Positions 27,531 to 36,973 of a stretch of 64,000 bases of DNA are shown here, piece after piece. A model generated the notes under the pieces. It was not told the DNA's origin, did not search any database, and saw nothing but the letters and a program-made list of their open reading frames with translations. The DNA comes from Desulfopila sp. IMCC35006. Lineage in GTDB: Bacteria > Desulfobacterota > Desulfobulbia > Desulfobulbales > Desulfocapsaceae. Positions within the stretch are counted from its first letter, which is position 1, and the number at the start of each line of letters is the position of its first letter. Made by a program: the position numbers and the translations under genes. Location of the stretch: positions 1-64,000 of the forward strand of contig NZ_SWCM01000019.1 of the NCBI RefSeq assembly GCF_005116645.1, written 5' to 3'.

Positions 27531-28328
27531 ATGCGCTTGCGTACAGGATGTGACTTGACGTTTGAGATTACTGTGCCGACTCCATTTGTGTTGATGCTGC
27601 GGCCGCGCAGCAGCGCCCGGCAATGGATAGCCAGTGAAAAATATACCATCACCCCCAGTGTCGCTGTCTCTGAATTTACTGATACCTACGGCAACCTCTG
27701 CCAACGTTTAATAGCTCCGCCAGGTTCTTTTTCCATAAGCACATGTGCCGAGGTAATCCTCGCGGACAGGGTCGACCGGGCAGAGGACGCTCCTTTTGTC
27801 GAGATCCACGAATTGCCCGACGATGTACTTATTTACCTCCTTCCCAGCCGTTACTGCGAGACGGAACATTTTGGTCAGATGGCTACTGCCATTGCCGAGA
27901 GCCAAATCCTGGGTTACAATCAGGTTGCAGCTATCGAATCCTGGGTGCGCAAAAATATCCGATTTAAATCTTACGGGAATGACATCCCTGTCTCCGCGGT
28001 GGATGTGAATTCAAGACAGTGGGGAGTCTGCCGTGATCTTTCCCACCTGGCGATAGCACTGTGCCGCAGCCTGAGCATTCCCGCGCGGATGGTGGTGGGG
28101 TACCTCTATGGTCTGCAACCCATGGATTTGCACGCCTGGTTTGAAGCATACCTCGCAGGCCGGTGGTATACATTTGATGCTACGCAAGCCGAATTGCAGG
28201 GTGGGTATGTCGTTCTCGGTTATGGTCGCGATGCGGCGGATGTTGCTGTTTACAACCAGTTTGGGCCTGCAGTTTATCCGACAACGCAGAGCGTTCGAGT
28301 AGAGCGGGTAGACAATGCGCACTTGTAG
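27531..28328 (+). CDS. transglutaminase-like cysteine protease-fold protein (first of three)
   Basis: 265 residues from the ATG at 27531 (MRLRTGCDLTFEITVPTP), the family's usual start; an in-frame GTG at 27477 lacks support. The N-terminal beta-rich domain is followed by the transglutaminase core. The complete triad is visible: Cys167 in WGVCRDLSHLA, His201 in DLHAWFEAYL and Asp216 in YTFDATQ. No signal peptide, so cytoplasmic. Such proteins occur with circularly permuted ATP-grasp and alpha-E proteins. They are thought to cleave or exchange amide bonds in a peptide whose identity is unknown. It opens the six-gene locus. Confidence 0.88.
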   Translation: MRLRTGCDLTFEITVPTPFVLMLRPRSSARQWIASEKYTITPSVAVSEFTDTYGNLCQRLIAPPGSFSISTCAEVILADRVDRAEDAPFVEIHELPDDVLIYLLPSRYCETEHFGQMATAIAESQILGYNQVAAIESWVRKNIRFKSYGNDIPVSAVDVNSRQWGVCRDLSHLAIALCRSLSIPARMVVGYLYGLQPMDLHAWFEAYLAGRWYTFDATQAELQGGYVVLGYGRDAADVAVYNQFGPAVYPTTQSVRVERVDNAHL

Positions 28329-28390
28329 TCAATGATAGAGTGGAGAGGTTAGCGAAAAGAGTTTGTCACACTTCAACAAGGAAAGGTTTG

Positions 28391-29836
28391 ATGGAAACAT
28401 TTAGCACATATGACACTGAAGGCTTTTATGATGAACTGATTAACGAAAGCGGTAGTCCTCGACCGGGTGTTGAGTTGCTGGTGAACAAGATAGAGTCCCT
28501 GCCGGAAGGTGATCTGGCCTTTCGCCAGAAAGCCGCTGAGGCTTTACTCCTTAAAATGGGCATCACTTTTAATGTCTATGGCCGGGATGAAGGGACGGAA
28601 AAAATTTTCCCCTTTGATTTGATCCCGCGAATCATTCCGAGCAATGACTGGGAGCAGATTGAAGCCGGTTTGAAGCAGCGCATCTTTGCGCTGAACGAAT
28701 TTATTCAGGATATTTATAACGACAAGAAGATCCTGAAAGACAAGATCGTTCCCGAAGACCTGATTCTCAGCAGCCAGACATATCGAAAGGAATGTGAGGG
28801 ATTCACTCCACCCCGAAAAATATGGTGTCATGTAACGGGTACCGACCTGGTGCGGGGGAGTGACGGGTGTTTTTACGTGTTGGAAGACAATCTGCGCTGT
28901 CCTTCCGGTGTCTCCTATGTGCTGGAGAATCGCCAGGTCCTAAAACGTACTTTTCCCCAGGTTTTTGAGGCATCCCGGGTTCGCCAGGTAGATGATTATC
29001 CCGGCAAGCTGCTGGAAATGCTTGAATATCTGGCGCCCAATGAGATGCAGTCGCCAACCATTGGTGTGCTCACTCCCGGCATTTACAACAGTGCCTATTT
29101 CGAGCACTCTTTTTTATCCCAACAGATGGGCGTGGAACTGGTCGAGGGGCGTGACCTGGTGGTATCTGACGGGTTTGTCCATATGCTGACCACCAAAGGA
29201 CTCAAACGTATTGACGTACTGTATCGGCGTATCGATGATGATTTTATCGACCCTACGGTATTTCGCCCCGACTCTCTCCTCGGGGTCAAGGGGTTGATCG
29301 ATGTGTACAAGAAAGGCAGGATTGCCATGGCCAATGCGCCGGGTACCGGCATCGCCGACGATAAGGTTATCTACGCCTATGTGCCGAAAATCATAAAATA
29401 TTATACCGGAGAAGAGGCCATTCTGCCTAACGTGCCCACCTATATTTGTCGGGAAGAAGATGATCGGGCCTACGTACTGAGCCACCTGGAAGAACTGGTC
29501 GTGAAAGCCGCCAATGAATCAGGCGGCTACGGAATGCTGATTGGACCGCATTCCACTGGTGCAGAACGGAAACAGTTTGCCGAATTGATTCTCGCCAAGC
29601 CCCGCAATTATATCGCGCAGCCGACCATATCGCTTTCGCGGGTACCCACTATTGTCGGCAACCGCATCGAGGGGCGCCATGTGGATCTGCGGCCCTACAT
29701 TCTTTTTGGTAAGGAAATTTACGTGCAGCCGGGTGGCCTGACTCGAGTAGCATTAAAGAAAGGATCGCTGGTAGTCAACTCATCCCAGGGCGGTGGAAGC
29801 AAAGACACCTGGGTTTTGTTGCCGAATCAATCATAG
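28391..29836 (+). CDS. circularly permuted ATP-grasp protein (DUF404/DUF407 type), stand-alone
   Basis: 481 residues from the ATG at 28391, with AAGGAAAGG just upstream. Family blocks are intact: YRKECEGFTPP, the acid and Arg of VLEDNLRCPSGVSYVLENR, TPGIYNSAYFEHSFL, the Lys of LVVKAANESGGYGMLIGP, then GRHVDLRPYILFG, QPGGLTRVALKKGS and NSSQGGGSKDTWVL. The set of ATP- and Mg-binding residues looks functional. ATP-grasp enzymes join a carboxylate to an amine via an acylphosphate, so this is a predicted peptide or amide ligase. The substrate is unknown. It is followed 10 bases later by the alpha-E gene. Confidence 0.88.
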   Translation: METFSTYDTEGFYDELINESGSPRPGVELLVNKIESLPEGDLAFRQKAAEALLLKMGITFNVYGRDEGTEKIFPFDLIPRIIPSNDWEQIEAGLKQRIFALNEFIQDIYNDKKILKDKIVPEDLILSSQTYRKECEGFTPPRKIWCHVTGTDLVRGSDGCFYVLEDNLRCPSGVSYVLENRQVLKRTFPQVFEASRVRQVDDYPGKLLEMLEYLAPNEMQSPTIGVLTPGIYNSAYFEHSFLSQQMGVELVEGRDLVVSDGFVHMLTTKGLKRIDVLYRRIDDDFIDPTVFRPDSLLGVKGLIDVYKKGRIAMANAPGTGIADDKVIYAYVPKIIKYYTGEEAILPNVPTYICREEDDRAYVLSHLEELVVKAANESGGYGMLIGPHSTGAERKQFAELILAKPRNYIAQPTISLSRVPTIVGNRIEGRHVDLRPYILFGKEIYVQPGGLTRVALKKGSLVVNSSQGGGSKDTWVLLPNQS

Positions 29837-29846
29837 GAGGAAGGGA

Positions 29847-30842
29847 ATGCTGAGTCGTGTTGCCAATTCAATTTACTGGATGTGCCGCTATATCGAACGC
29901 GCGGAAAATGTTGCTCGTTTTATTGGGGTCAATCTCAATCTGCTGCTGGATATGCCTTCGGAAAAAGACAAACACTGGTTACCGCTGGTAATGACTACCG
30001 GGGATCAGGAGCTTTTTGAAAAAAATGAGGCTGACTATAACCAGGAGGCGGTTCTCTGGTTTCTTACCTTCGACCGGACATATCCGAATTCTATCCTCAG
30101 TTGTGTCGCTGCTGCCAGGGAAAACGCCCGCTCCATTCGCGAGATCATTTCTTCGGAAATGTGGGAACATCTGAATCATTTCTATCTCGAACTCGTCAAG
30201 GAAGAAAGCATTAAGATGGCTTTGCAGGACCCTGACCGATTTTTCAATATTATTAAAATGCGCAGTCACCTGTTCACCGGGCTGCTGGACAGCACTATGA
30301 GTCATGGAGAGGCGTGGAATTTTGCCAGGATCGGCATGATGATCGAACGGGCCGATAAAACGTCACGAATTCTTGATGTGAAGTACTTCATGCTGCTTCC
30401 CCAGGCCGATTTAGTGAACACCCCCATTGATAACATTCAATGGATTGCCGTGCTCCGCTCAGCCAGTGCCTTTGAAATGTACAGAAAGGAATTTCATCAT
30501 ATAATTCCCCGAAATGTTGCTAATTTTCTGATTTTTGATAAAAATTTCCCCCGCTCCATCTACCACTGCATTTCTAAAGCACAGATTTGGCTGCACCGGA
30601 TTGCGGGTACCCCGCCGGGCTCGGTTACCAATAATGCCGAAAAACAGTTGGGCCGACTTATGGCCGACCTTGAGTATACTGATATTGATGAGGTTATTGA
30701 TTCGGGACTCCATGAGTTCCTCGATAACCTGCAGAGCCGCTTAAATATGGTGGGGGGGACAATCGGGACGACGTTTTTTAATATCAAACCTCAGGTAACC
30801 TCGACGGCCTCGGAACAATCGCAGACAACTCTGCAATCCTGA
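29847..30842 (+). CDS. alpha-E domain protein (DUF403), stand-alone
   Basis: 331 residues from the ATG at 29847, with AGGAGGAAGG directly upstream. The N terminus MLSRVANSIYWMCRYIERAENVARF is the alpha-E signature, followed by an all-helical protein with conserved WEHLNHFY and FNIIKMRSHLFTGLLDSTM. The C-terminal half repeats the helical pattern (SRILDVKYFMLL). Alpha-E domains always occur with circularly permuted ATP-grasp proteins; their own activity is unknown. Immediate adjacency (10 bases) suggests a protein complex with the ligase upstream. Confidence 0.88.
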   Translation: MLSRVANSIYWMCRYIERAENVARFIGVNLNLLLDMPSEKDKHWLPLVMTTGDQELFEKNEADYNQEAVLWFLTFDRTYPNSILSCVAAARENARSIREIISSEMWEHLNHFYLELVKEESIKMALQDPDRFFNIIKMRSHLFTGLLDSTMSHGEAWNFARIGMMIERADKTSRILDVKYFMLLPQADLVNTPIDNIQWIAVLRSASAFEMYRKEFHHIIPRNVANFLIFDKNFPRSIYHCISKAQIWLHRIAGTPPGSVTNNAEKQLGRLMADLEYTDIDEVIDSGLHEFLDNLQSRLNMVGGTIGTTFFNIKPQVTSTASEQSQTTLQS

Positions 30843-31018
30843 TCAAACCCCGGTAAACGGGAAGAAAGCCGGGATACGTTCCTGCACGAAATAAATTATT
30901 TGTGAAAAGCGCAATAAATTTGTTTTTACATCACTAACCAGCCTTCATACGCCTCTGTACCTAGTTGACCTGAGATGGTGAACGAGGCACCAATAACTTA
31001 CTACTACAAGGAATACCA

Positions 31019-34000
31019 GTGGGAATTCATATCGCTATAAACCATAAAACATCGTATCGTTACGACCGTGCCATCAACCTTGGACCGCAGATAGTGCGGC
31101 TGCGCCCGGCTCCTCACTGCCGTACTCCCATCCTCAGCTACTCGATGAAGGTGACGCCCAAAGAGCATTTCATCAACTGGCAGCAGGATCCTTTCAGCAA
31201 TTATTTAGGTCGCCTGGTCTTCCCGGAAAAAACGACCAGGTTCGAGGTGGAGATCGATCTGATCGCCGATATGATCATCATTAACCCCTTCGATTATTTC
31301 CTGGAACCGGATGCAGAGGAGTTCCCTTTTACTTATGATAAAGAATTGAAGCAGGATTTAATTCCCTATCTGGTAAAAAATGAATCAGGGAAGAAGCTGA
31401 AAAAATATCTCAAGGAAATAGACTGCACTCCTCGGCGTACCATTGATTTTCTGGTCGATTTAAACATCAAGCTGAGTAATGACATCAAGTATCTCATTCG
31501 CATGGAACCGAATGTGCAGAGTTGTAAACAGACTCTGGAGCTGCGGAGTGGTTCCTGTCGGGATTCGGCGTGGCTGCTGGTTAACATCCTCAGGCATTTT
31601 GGCCTGGCCGCCCGTTTTGTTTCCGGCTATCTGGTCCAGCTCAAGCAGGATGTGAAATCGCTTGATGGCCCATCCGGGCCCGAAGTTGATTTCACCGACC
31701 TGCACGCCTGGACGGAGGTGTATCTCCCCGGTGCCGGCTGGGTGGGGATGGATCCGACTTCCGGACTTTTTGCCGGAGAAGGGCACATACCACTGGCCTG
31801 CTCACCCGAGCCGCAAAGTGCTGCACCGATTACCGGTGCTTTAGACGAATGCGAGGTGGATTTCAGTCACACCATGTCTGTTACCCGCATTCTTGAAGCG
31901 CCGCGATCTACCCGGCCTTATCCGGAACATGTCTGGGCGGATATCGTCCAGCTTGGCGACCAGGTTGACCGGGAGCTGATGGAGCGCGACGTTCGCTTGA
32001 GCATGGGGGGCGAGCCCACGTTTGTTTCCATTGACGATATGGAAAGTGCCCAATGGACGACCGAAGCGCTTGGCAAGGAGAAGCTCGAGCTGGCGGAAAC
32101 CCTCATCAAAAAATTAAAGGAGCAATGGGCGCCCGGTGGATTCCTCCACTATGGCCAGGGCAAATGGTATCCGGGCGAATCACTGCCCCGATGGGCGCTG
32201 GGCTGTTATTGGCGAACAGACGGCGAGCCAATCTGGAAAAACGAAAAATTGATGGCCGATTTTGCCATAGATTATGGTTTTGGCATAGCTGAAGCCAAAA
32301 AATTTATCAATGCTCTGGCCGACACCTTAAAGGTGAATAAAAAATACATCCGTGAAAGTTACGAGGATATTCTACATTACCTGAAAAAAGAAAGAGACTT
32401 ACCGGTAAATGTAGATCCCATGGATCCCAAGTTGCACGATCCCGAAGAAAGAAAACGGATGGTCAATGCCTTTGAGCGCGGTCTTGGCGCAGTAGTAGGG
32501 TATGTCTTGCCTCTGCAGCACGGCTCCTGGAAGAGTGGTCCCTGGCCGTTGCGGACCGAGCATATGTTTTTGCTGCCGGGCGATTCTCCGGTGGGGCTGC
32601 GTCTGCCGCTCGACTCTTTGCCATGGGTCGCGGAAAAGGATATCCCCGCGGAATATACCATGGATCCCATGGCTGATCGGGAGCCGCTGGAAGTGGCCGG
32701 AAAGAGTAAGGATGATAAAAAAGGGAAGGGGATTAAGAAGGAAAAGGCAGCAAAGCTGCTGGCCAAGCAGCAGGCAGGCGACGATATCAGCGCGCAACCC
32801 GAACCCTTTAAGGATCCGCAGCCGGTAGTGGGCGAATCCGCTGCCTGGCTGGTTCGGACAGCCCTGTGTGTGCAGCCCCGCGATGGTCGGCTCTTTATCT
32901 TCATGCCACCGATTACCTCGCTTGAAGGATATCTGGAACTGGTCGGCTGCATTGAGGCAACGGCGAAAAAGACCAAATTGCCGGTCGTTCTTGAAGGCTA
33001 TGCACCGCCTGCCGATTATCGTCTGGAGAGCCTAAAAGTGACTCCCGATCCAGGAGTCATCGAGGTCAACATCCAGCCCATGCACAGTTGGCGGCAAATG
33101 GTTGACTGCACCACGACGCTTTATGATTTGGCGAGACAGAGCCGTCTCGGTACCGAAAAATTTATGGTCGATGGCCGCCATACCGGCACCGGCGGCGGCA
33201 ACCATATTGTTATCGGTGGTGCGACGCCGGCCGACAGCCCCTTTTTGCGACGGCCGGACCTGCTGCGCAGCTTTGTCACTTTCTGGAACAATCATCCATC
33301 GCTTTCTTTTTTGTTTTCCGGTCTCTTCATCGGTCCAACCAGCCAGCAGCCACGTATTGATGAAGCTCGACACGACAGCCTCTATGAGCTCGAGATCGCG
33401 TTTGCCGAACAAGACCGGCAGACGGGGCCGAACCAACCCTGTCCGCCATGGCTGGTTGATAGACTGTACCGCAATTTTCTCATCGACGTGGCAGGAAATA
33501 CCCACCGGGCGGAATTTTGTATCGACAAGCTGTATTCGCCGGACAGTTCGGCGGGACGCCTGGGCCTGCTTGAATTCCGGGCCTTTGAGATGCCGCCTCA
33601 CGCCCGAATGAGCCTCGCCCAGCAGCTTCTCCTGCGCATCTTTGTCAGCTGGTTCTGGCAGATGCCGTATCGTCAGGAACTGGTCCGCTGGGGAACCCGG
33701 CTCCATGACCGCTTTATGCTCCCACAGTTGATAGGTGATGATTTTGCCGATGTGTTGGCTATTCTGAGGCAGGCGGGATATCCGGTGTCTATGGATTTCT
33801 TCCATCCCCATTTCGAGTTTCGTTTCCCCGTCTACGGCAGGGTGAATTACCAGGGGATGGATATCGAAATACGCCAGGCGCTCGAACCCTGGCATGTGCT
33901 GGGCGAAGAAGCAGGGGGCGGTGGAACCGCGCGTTATGTTGATTCTTCGCTGGAGAGGATCCAGATAAAGGTTTCCGGCATGACCGGAGAACGCTATGTC

Positions 34001-34372
34001 GTTACCTGCAACGGCCGGCGTGTTCCTCTTCAGGCAACGCTGACCGCGGGGACGTTTGTCGCCGGTGTTCGCTATCGCGCATGGCAGCCGCCGTCCTGCT
34101 ACCATCCGACCATTGGTATCCATGCTCCGCTGACCATTGATCTTTTTGATACCTGGACCGGGAGGGCGGTAGGTGGGTGTCAATATCATGTCGGACATCC
34201 AGGTGGGCGCAGTGCCGATGATTTTCCAGTGAATTCCAATGAAGCTGAAGGACGACGAAACGCCCGGTTTATTCCTCATGGTCATACGCCTGGTGACTTC
34301 GTCGTCATACCGACTGAAGAAACCAATCGCTATTTTCCTTATACTCTTGATTTGCGGACCCCAAAACGGTAA
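31019..34372 (+). CDS. large transglutaminase-like protein with DUF2126 C-terminal region
   Basis: 1117 residues from a GTG start with AAGGA upstream. Residues 1-90 form the Bact_transglu_N beta domain (HKTSYRYDRAINLGPQIVRL). The transglutaminase core carries Cys180 (SGSCRDSAWLL), His229 (DLHAWTEVYL) and Asp245 (GMDPTSGLF), a complete triad. From about residue 320 to the end is DUF2126, starting MGGEPTFVSIDDMESAQW, with HTGTGGGNHIVIGG and SDEARHDSLYELEIA-like blocks and ending LDLRTPKR. A Lys-rich low-complexity insert (about 560-590) divides the region. DUF2126 has no known activity; its Gly/His-rich blocks are the most conserved. Length and order match the family. Confidence 0.9.
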   Translation: MGIHIAINHKTSYRYDRAINLGPQIVRLRPAPHCRTPILSYSMKVTPKEHFINWQQDPFSNYLGRLVFPEKTTRFEVEIDLIADMIIINPFDYFLEPDAEEFPFTYDKELKQDLIPYLVKNESGKKLKKYLKEIDCTPRRTIDFLVDLNIKLSNDIKYLIRMEPNVQSCKQTLELRSGSCRDSAWLLVNILRHFGLAARFVSGYLVQLKQDVKSLDGPSGPEVDFTDLHAWTEVYLPGAGWVGMDPTSGLFAGEGHIPLACSPEPQSAAPITGALDECEVDFSHTMSVTRILEAPRSTRPYPEHVWADIVQLGDQVDRELMERDVRLSMGGEPTFVSIDDMESAQWTTEALGKEKLELAETLIKKLKEQWAPGGFLHYGQGKWYPGESLPRWALGCYWRTDGEPIWKNEKLMADFAIDYGFGIAEAKKFINALADTLKVNKKYIRESYEDILHYLKKERDLPVNVDPMDPKLHDPEERKRMVNAFERGLGAVVGYVLPLQHGSWKSGPWPLRTEHMFLLPGDSPVGLRLPLDSLPWVAEKDIPAEYTMDPMADREPLEVAGKSKDDKKGKGIKKEKAAKLLAKQQAGDDISAQPEPFKDPQPVVGESAAWLVRTALCVQPRDGRLFIFMPPITSLEGYLELVGCIEATAKKTKLPVVLEGYAPPADYRLESLKVTPDPGVIEVNIQPMHSWRQMVDCTTTLYDLARQSRLGTEKFMVDGRHTGTGGGNHIVIGGATPADSPFLRRPDLLRSFVTFWNNHPSLSFLFSGLFIGPTSQQPRIDEARHDSLYELEIAFAEQDRQTGPNQPCPPWLVDRLYRNFLIDVAGNTHRAEFCIDKLYSPDSSAGRLGLLEFRAFEMPPHARMSLAQQLLLRIFVSWFWQMPYRQELVRWGTRLHDRFMLPQLIGDDFADVLAILRQAGYPVSMDFFHPHFEFRFPVYGRVNYQGMDIEIRQALEPWHVLGEEAGGGGTARYVDSSLERIQIKVSGMTGERYVVTCNGRRVPLQATLTAGTFVAGVRYRAWQPPSCYHPTIGIHAPLTIDLFDTWTGRAVGGCQYHVGHPGGRSADDFPVNSNEAEGRRNARFIPHGHTPGDFVVIPTEETNRYFPYTLDLRTPKR

Positions 34373-34447
34373 ATAAGCGCCAGGAGCGACAATTACGTCG
34401 CTCATTATGTGGCGGTAAGACCGCAACAATGAGGCAGCAACAGTATT

Positions 34448-36973
34448 ATGAGTAACATAGATATTAATGGTGCATCCAGTCAAAAAGTAAAACCGGTGTC
34501 CATCTTTGACCTGGAATCCTTACCGGCCGATGCTTATTGCGAGGCATTCTCCGGTAAGGCTCAGCCCCGCAAACATTGGCAGCCAATTCTCAACGCACTG
34601 GATGCCAAAGCTCCTGACGACCTCAGAGAGTATCACGAAAAAACGCGGCACATGCGTCATGAAGATGGCGCTACGATAAACCCCTTCGATGATTCCACCG
34701 GACGGGCCACCTCCTGGGCGCTTGATATGATTCCATTGCCCATTTCTGAAGGGGAATGGGCAGGGATCGAAGAGGGGGTGACGCAGCGGGCCCTGTTGCT
34801 CGAAAAAATTCTGGCGGACACCTACGGGCCGCAGGAGTTGTTGAAAAACGGCAGCATTCCCGCTGAGCTGGTTTTCGCCAATCCCAACTTTCTGCTTTCC
34901 TGCCATGGAATCCAGCCCTCCGGCAACCGGTTTCTGACTTTCTATGCCGTAGATCTCTATCGAGGTCTTGATGGTCGTTTTAAAGTACTCCGTGATTATG
35001 CTTCTAATCCGGCTGGTCTTGGCTATGCCCTGGAAAACCGTATCGTCATGTCGCGGGTATTTTCCGAACTCTACCATAAAACCCAGATTCGCCGCTTAGC
35101 GCCGTTTTTCCAGACCTTTCACCGCGCCCTGATCCAGCGAGCGTCTCTTCGAAGAGAAGACCCTGGTATTGTGTTGTTTTCTCCCGGCCCTGACAGCCGT
35201 ATCTACTATGAACATGCCTTGCTCTCACGCTATCTGGGGTATCCACTGGTGGAAGGCCAGGATCTCACGGTACGCAACGGCAAGGTGTTTTTGAAAAAAC
35301 TGGCCGGGCTTGAGCCGGTAGAGGCCATCTTCCGCCATATTCCTGATCTTGGCAGCGACCCTTTTGCTCTGCGGCGTGAAACCGCCAATGGAGTGGCCGG
35401 GCTCATCCAGGTATGTCGTGAACAAAACATCGATATTGTTAACCCGATTGGCAGCGGGTTTGTCGATACGCCGATATTAAAGACCTTCCTGCCTCTGCTC
35501 TGCCGGCAAATGCTTGGTTCAGATCTGCTGCTGGAAAACCATCCCAGCTGGTGGTGCGGCAACAGTGATGGGCTCAAGCACGCCATGGCCAATCTGCAAG
35601 ACTTGACTGTCGGTCCGGCCATGGATCAATCAGCAGTGGTCGATCTCTATGTTGATTCGATGGCAGAAATAAGAACGAATCCCTCTCGATATATGGTTTC
35701 TGGCCACCTTGCTCCGTCCCTTGCGCCAACATGGGGTGCCGGTGGCGTCAGCCAGTGCTATAACGTTATACGGGTTTTTGCCTGTGCCACGGAACACGGA
35801 TTCTCGGTTATGCCCGGAGGGCTTGCGATTACCGCTGGCGATGTGGAAACGCTTAAAGGCAACTCTCCGGAGCAACAACAGAGTAAGGATATCTGGGTCT
35901 TATCAGATAAACCGGTCGAACCTTTTTCCATGATGGATGGATTTCATGCCGTCGCCGAGTTCAAGCGCAGCAATGATCTCCCCAGCAGGGTTGCCGACAA
36001 CTTACTGTGGCTGGGGAGATATCTTGAGCGTGCCGAAGGACTCATACGCCTGCTGCGTTCGGTGTATCGACTCTTATCGGGTGAAGATCGACCAGAAGAT
36101 ATTCCGGAGCTGCAATTCTTGCTCAACATTCTCCGGACGAAAAACATCATTCCCAAGAATACTGCAGCAGATACAGGCCTTATGTTCTACAAAGAGCTGC
36201 AACAACAGCTCCGTGATGCCCTGTATCGAAAGGACAAACCTGAAAGTGTAGTGTTTATTTTACGACGGGTACAGGAAACCACACGCAATGTTCGGGATCG
36301 ACTCTCTGCCGATTCGTCCCGGGCTATCAACCGATTGGAAGAATTTGCGCATAACCCGTTCAGTGATCCCATCGAACTCTTAGATAAAACCTTGTTCACC
36401 TTGAGCGCGTTTAGTGGACTGGCCATGGAAAGCATGACCCGGGGGCTGGGGTGGCGCTTTATGGATATGGGCCGCAGGGTCGAGCGGGCTTTGAACCAGG
36501 CGATTCTTATACGGTTCGGCCTTCCCCAGGTTTGCAGCGGTTCCCGGAATACTTTGCAATCTCTGCTGGAGGTGTCTGATAGCCTCATGACCTATCGGGC
36601 CAGATACAAATCCACATTTCAACTGGCACCGGTACTGGACCTCCTGCTGGCTGATGAAAGCAACCCTAAATCTCTGGCTTTCCAGTTCAGCCAGCTTGCG
36701 AGCCACGTGGAACACCTGCCCCGGCAGAGTGAACGGCGGTTTTCCTGTGCTGAGGAAAGGATTGCTTTGAAGATGCTCACCACCGTTCGATTACTCGACC
36801 TCACCGGGATCGAATGCGGTGCCCAGAAATCTCAGGATGACACGCTGACACCATTTCTTGAATGCATGGAGGCACTGCTTAAAGAGTTCGGCCAGCAAAT
36901 CAGCGGACATTATCTCAGTCGAGTCCCTGCAACTCCCCATTACACAATGATTCCAGGGGATCGTTTAGTATGA
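34448..36973 (+). CDS. fusion of circularly permuted ATP-grasp and alpha-E domains
   Basis: 841 residues. Residues about 60-490 are the ATP-grasp part (DMIPLPISEGEWAGIEEGVTQRALL, FSPGPDSRIYYEHALLSRYLG, PGGLAITAGD, SKDIWVLSD). Residues about 500-830 are the alpha-E part (LPSRVADNLLWLGRYLERAEGLIRLLRS, then GLAMESMTRGLGWRFMDMGRRVERA). It thus repeats in one chain the pair encoded by the two genes upstream. In the ATP-grasp half the segment WGAGGVSQCYNVIRVFA stands where relatives usually have a Pro-Arg-Pro motif, so this copy may be catalytically weakened. The stop overlaps the last gene by four bases. Confidence 0.88.
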   Translation: MSNIDINGASSQKVKPVSIFDLESLPADAYCEAFSGKAQPRKHWQPILNALDAKAPDDLREYHEKTRHMRHEDGATINPFDDSTGRATSWALDMIPLPISEGEWAGIEEGVTQRALLLEKILADTYGPQELLKNGSIPAELVFANPNFLLSCHGIQPSGNRFLTFYAVDLYRGLDGRFKVLRDYASNPAGLGYALENRIVMSRVFSELYHKTQIRRLAPFFQTFHRALIQRASLRREDPGIVLFSPGPDSRIYYEHALLSRYLGYPLVEGQDLTVRNGKVFLKKLAGLEPVEAIFRHIPDLGSDPFALRRETANGVAGLIQVCREQNIDIVNPIGSGFVDTPILKTFLPLLCRQMLGSDLLLENHPSWWCGNSDGLKHAMANLQDLTVGPAMDQSAVVDLYVDSMAEIRTNPSRYMVSGHLAPSLAPTWGAGGVSQCYNVIRVFACATEHGFSVMPGGLAITAGDVETLKGNSPEQQQSKDIWVLSDKPVEPFSMMDGFHAVAEFKRSNDLPSRVADNLLWLGRYLERAEGLIRLLRSVYRLLSGEDRPEDIPELQFLLNILRTKNIIPKNTAADTGLMFYKELQQQLRDALYRKDKPESVVFILRRVQETTRNVRDRLSADSSRAINRLEEFAHNPFSDPIELLDKTLFTLSAFSGLAMESMTRGLGWRFMDMGRRVERALNQAILIRFGLPQVCSGSRNTLQSLLEVSDSLMTYRARYKSTFQLAPVLDLLLADESNPKSLAFQFSQLASHVEHLPRQSERRFSCAEERIALKMLTTVRLLDLTGIECGAQKSQDDTLTPFLECMEALLKEFGQQISGHYLSRVPATPHYTMIPGDRLV

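Noticed and set aside
33032-34483. 483-codon open frame on the minus strand opposite the DUF2126 gene
   Set aside because: It is the mirror of a well-supported coding sequence; the protein shows no recognisable domain and no ribosome binding site.
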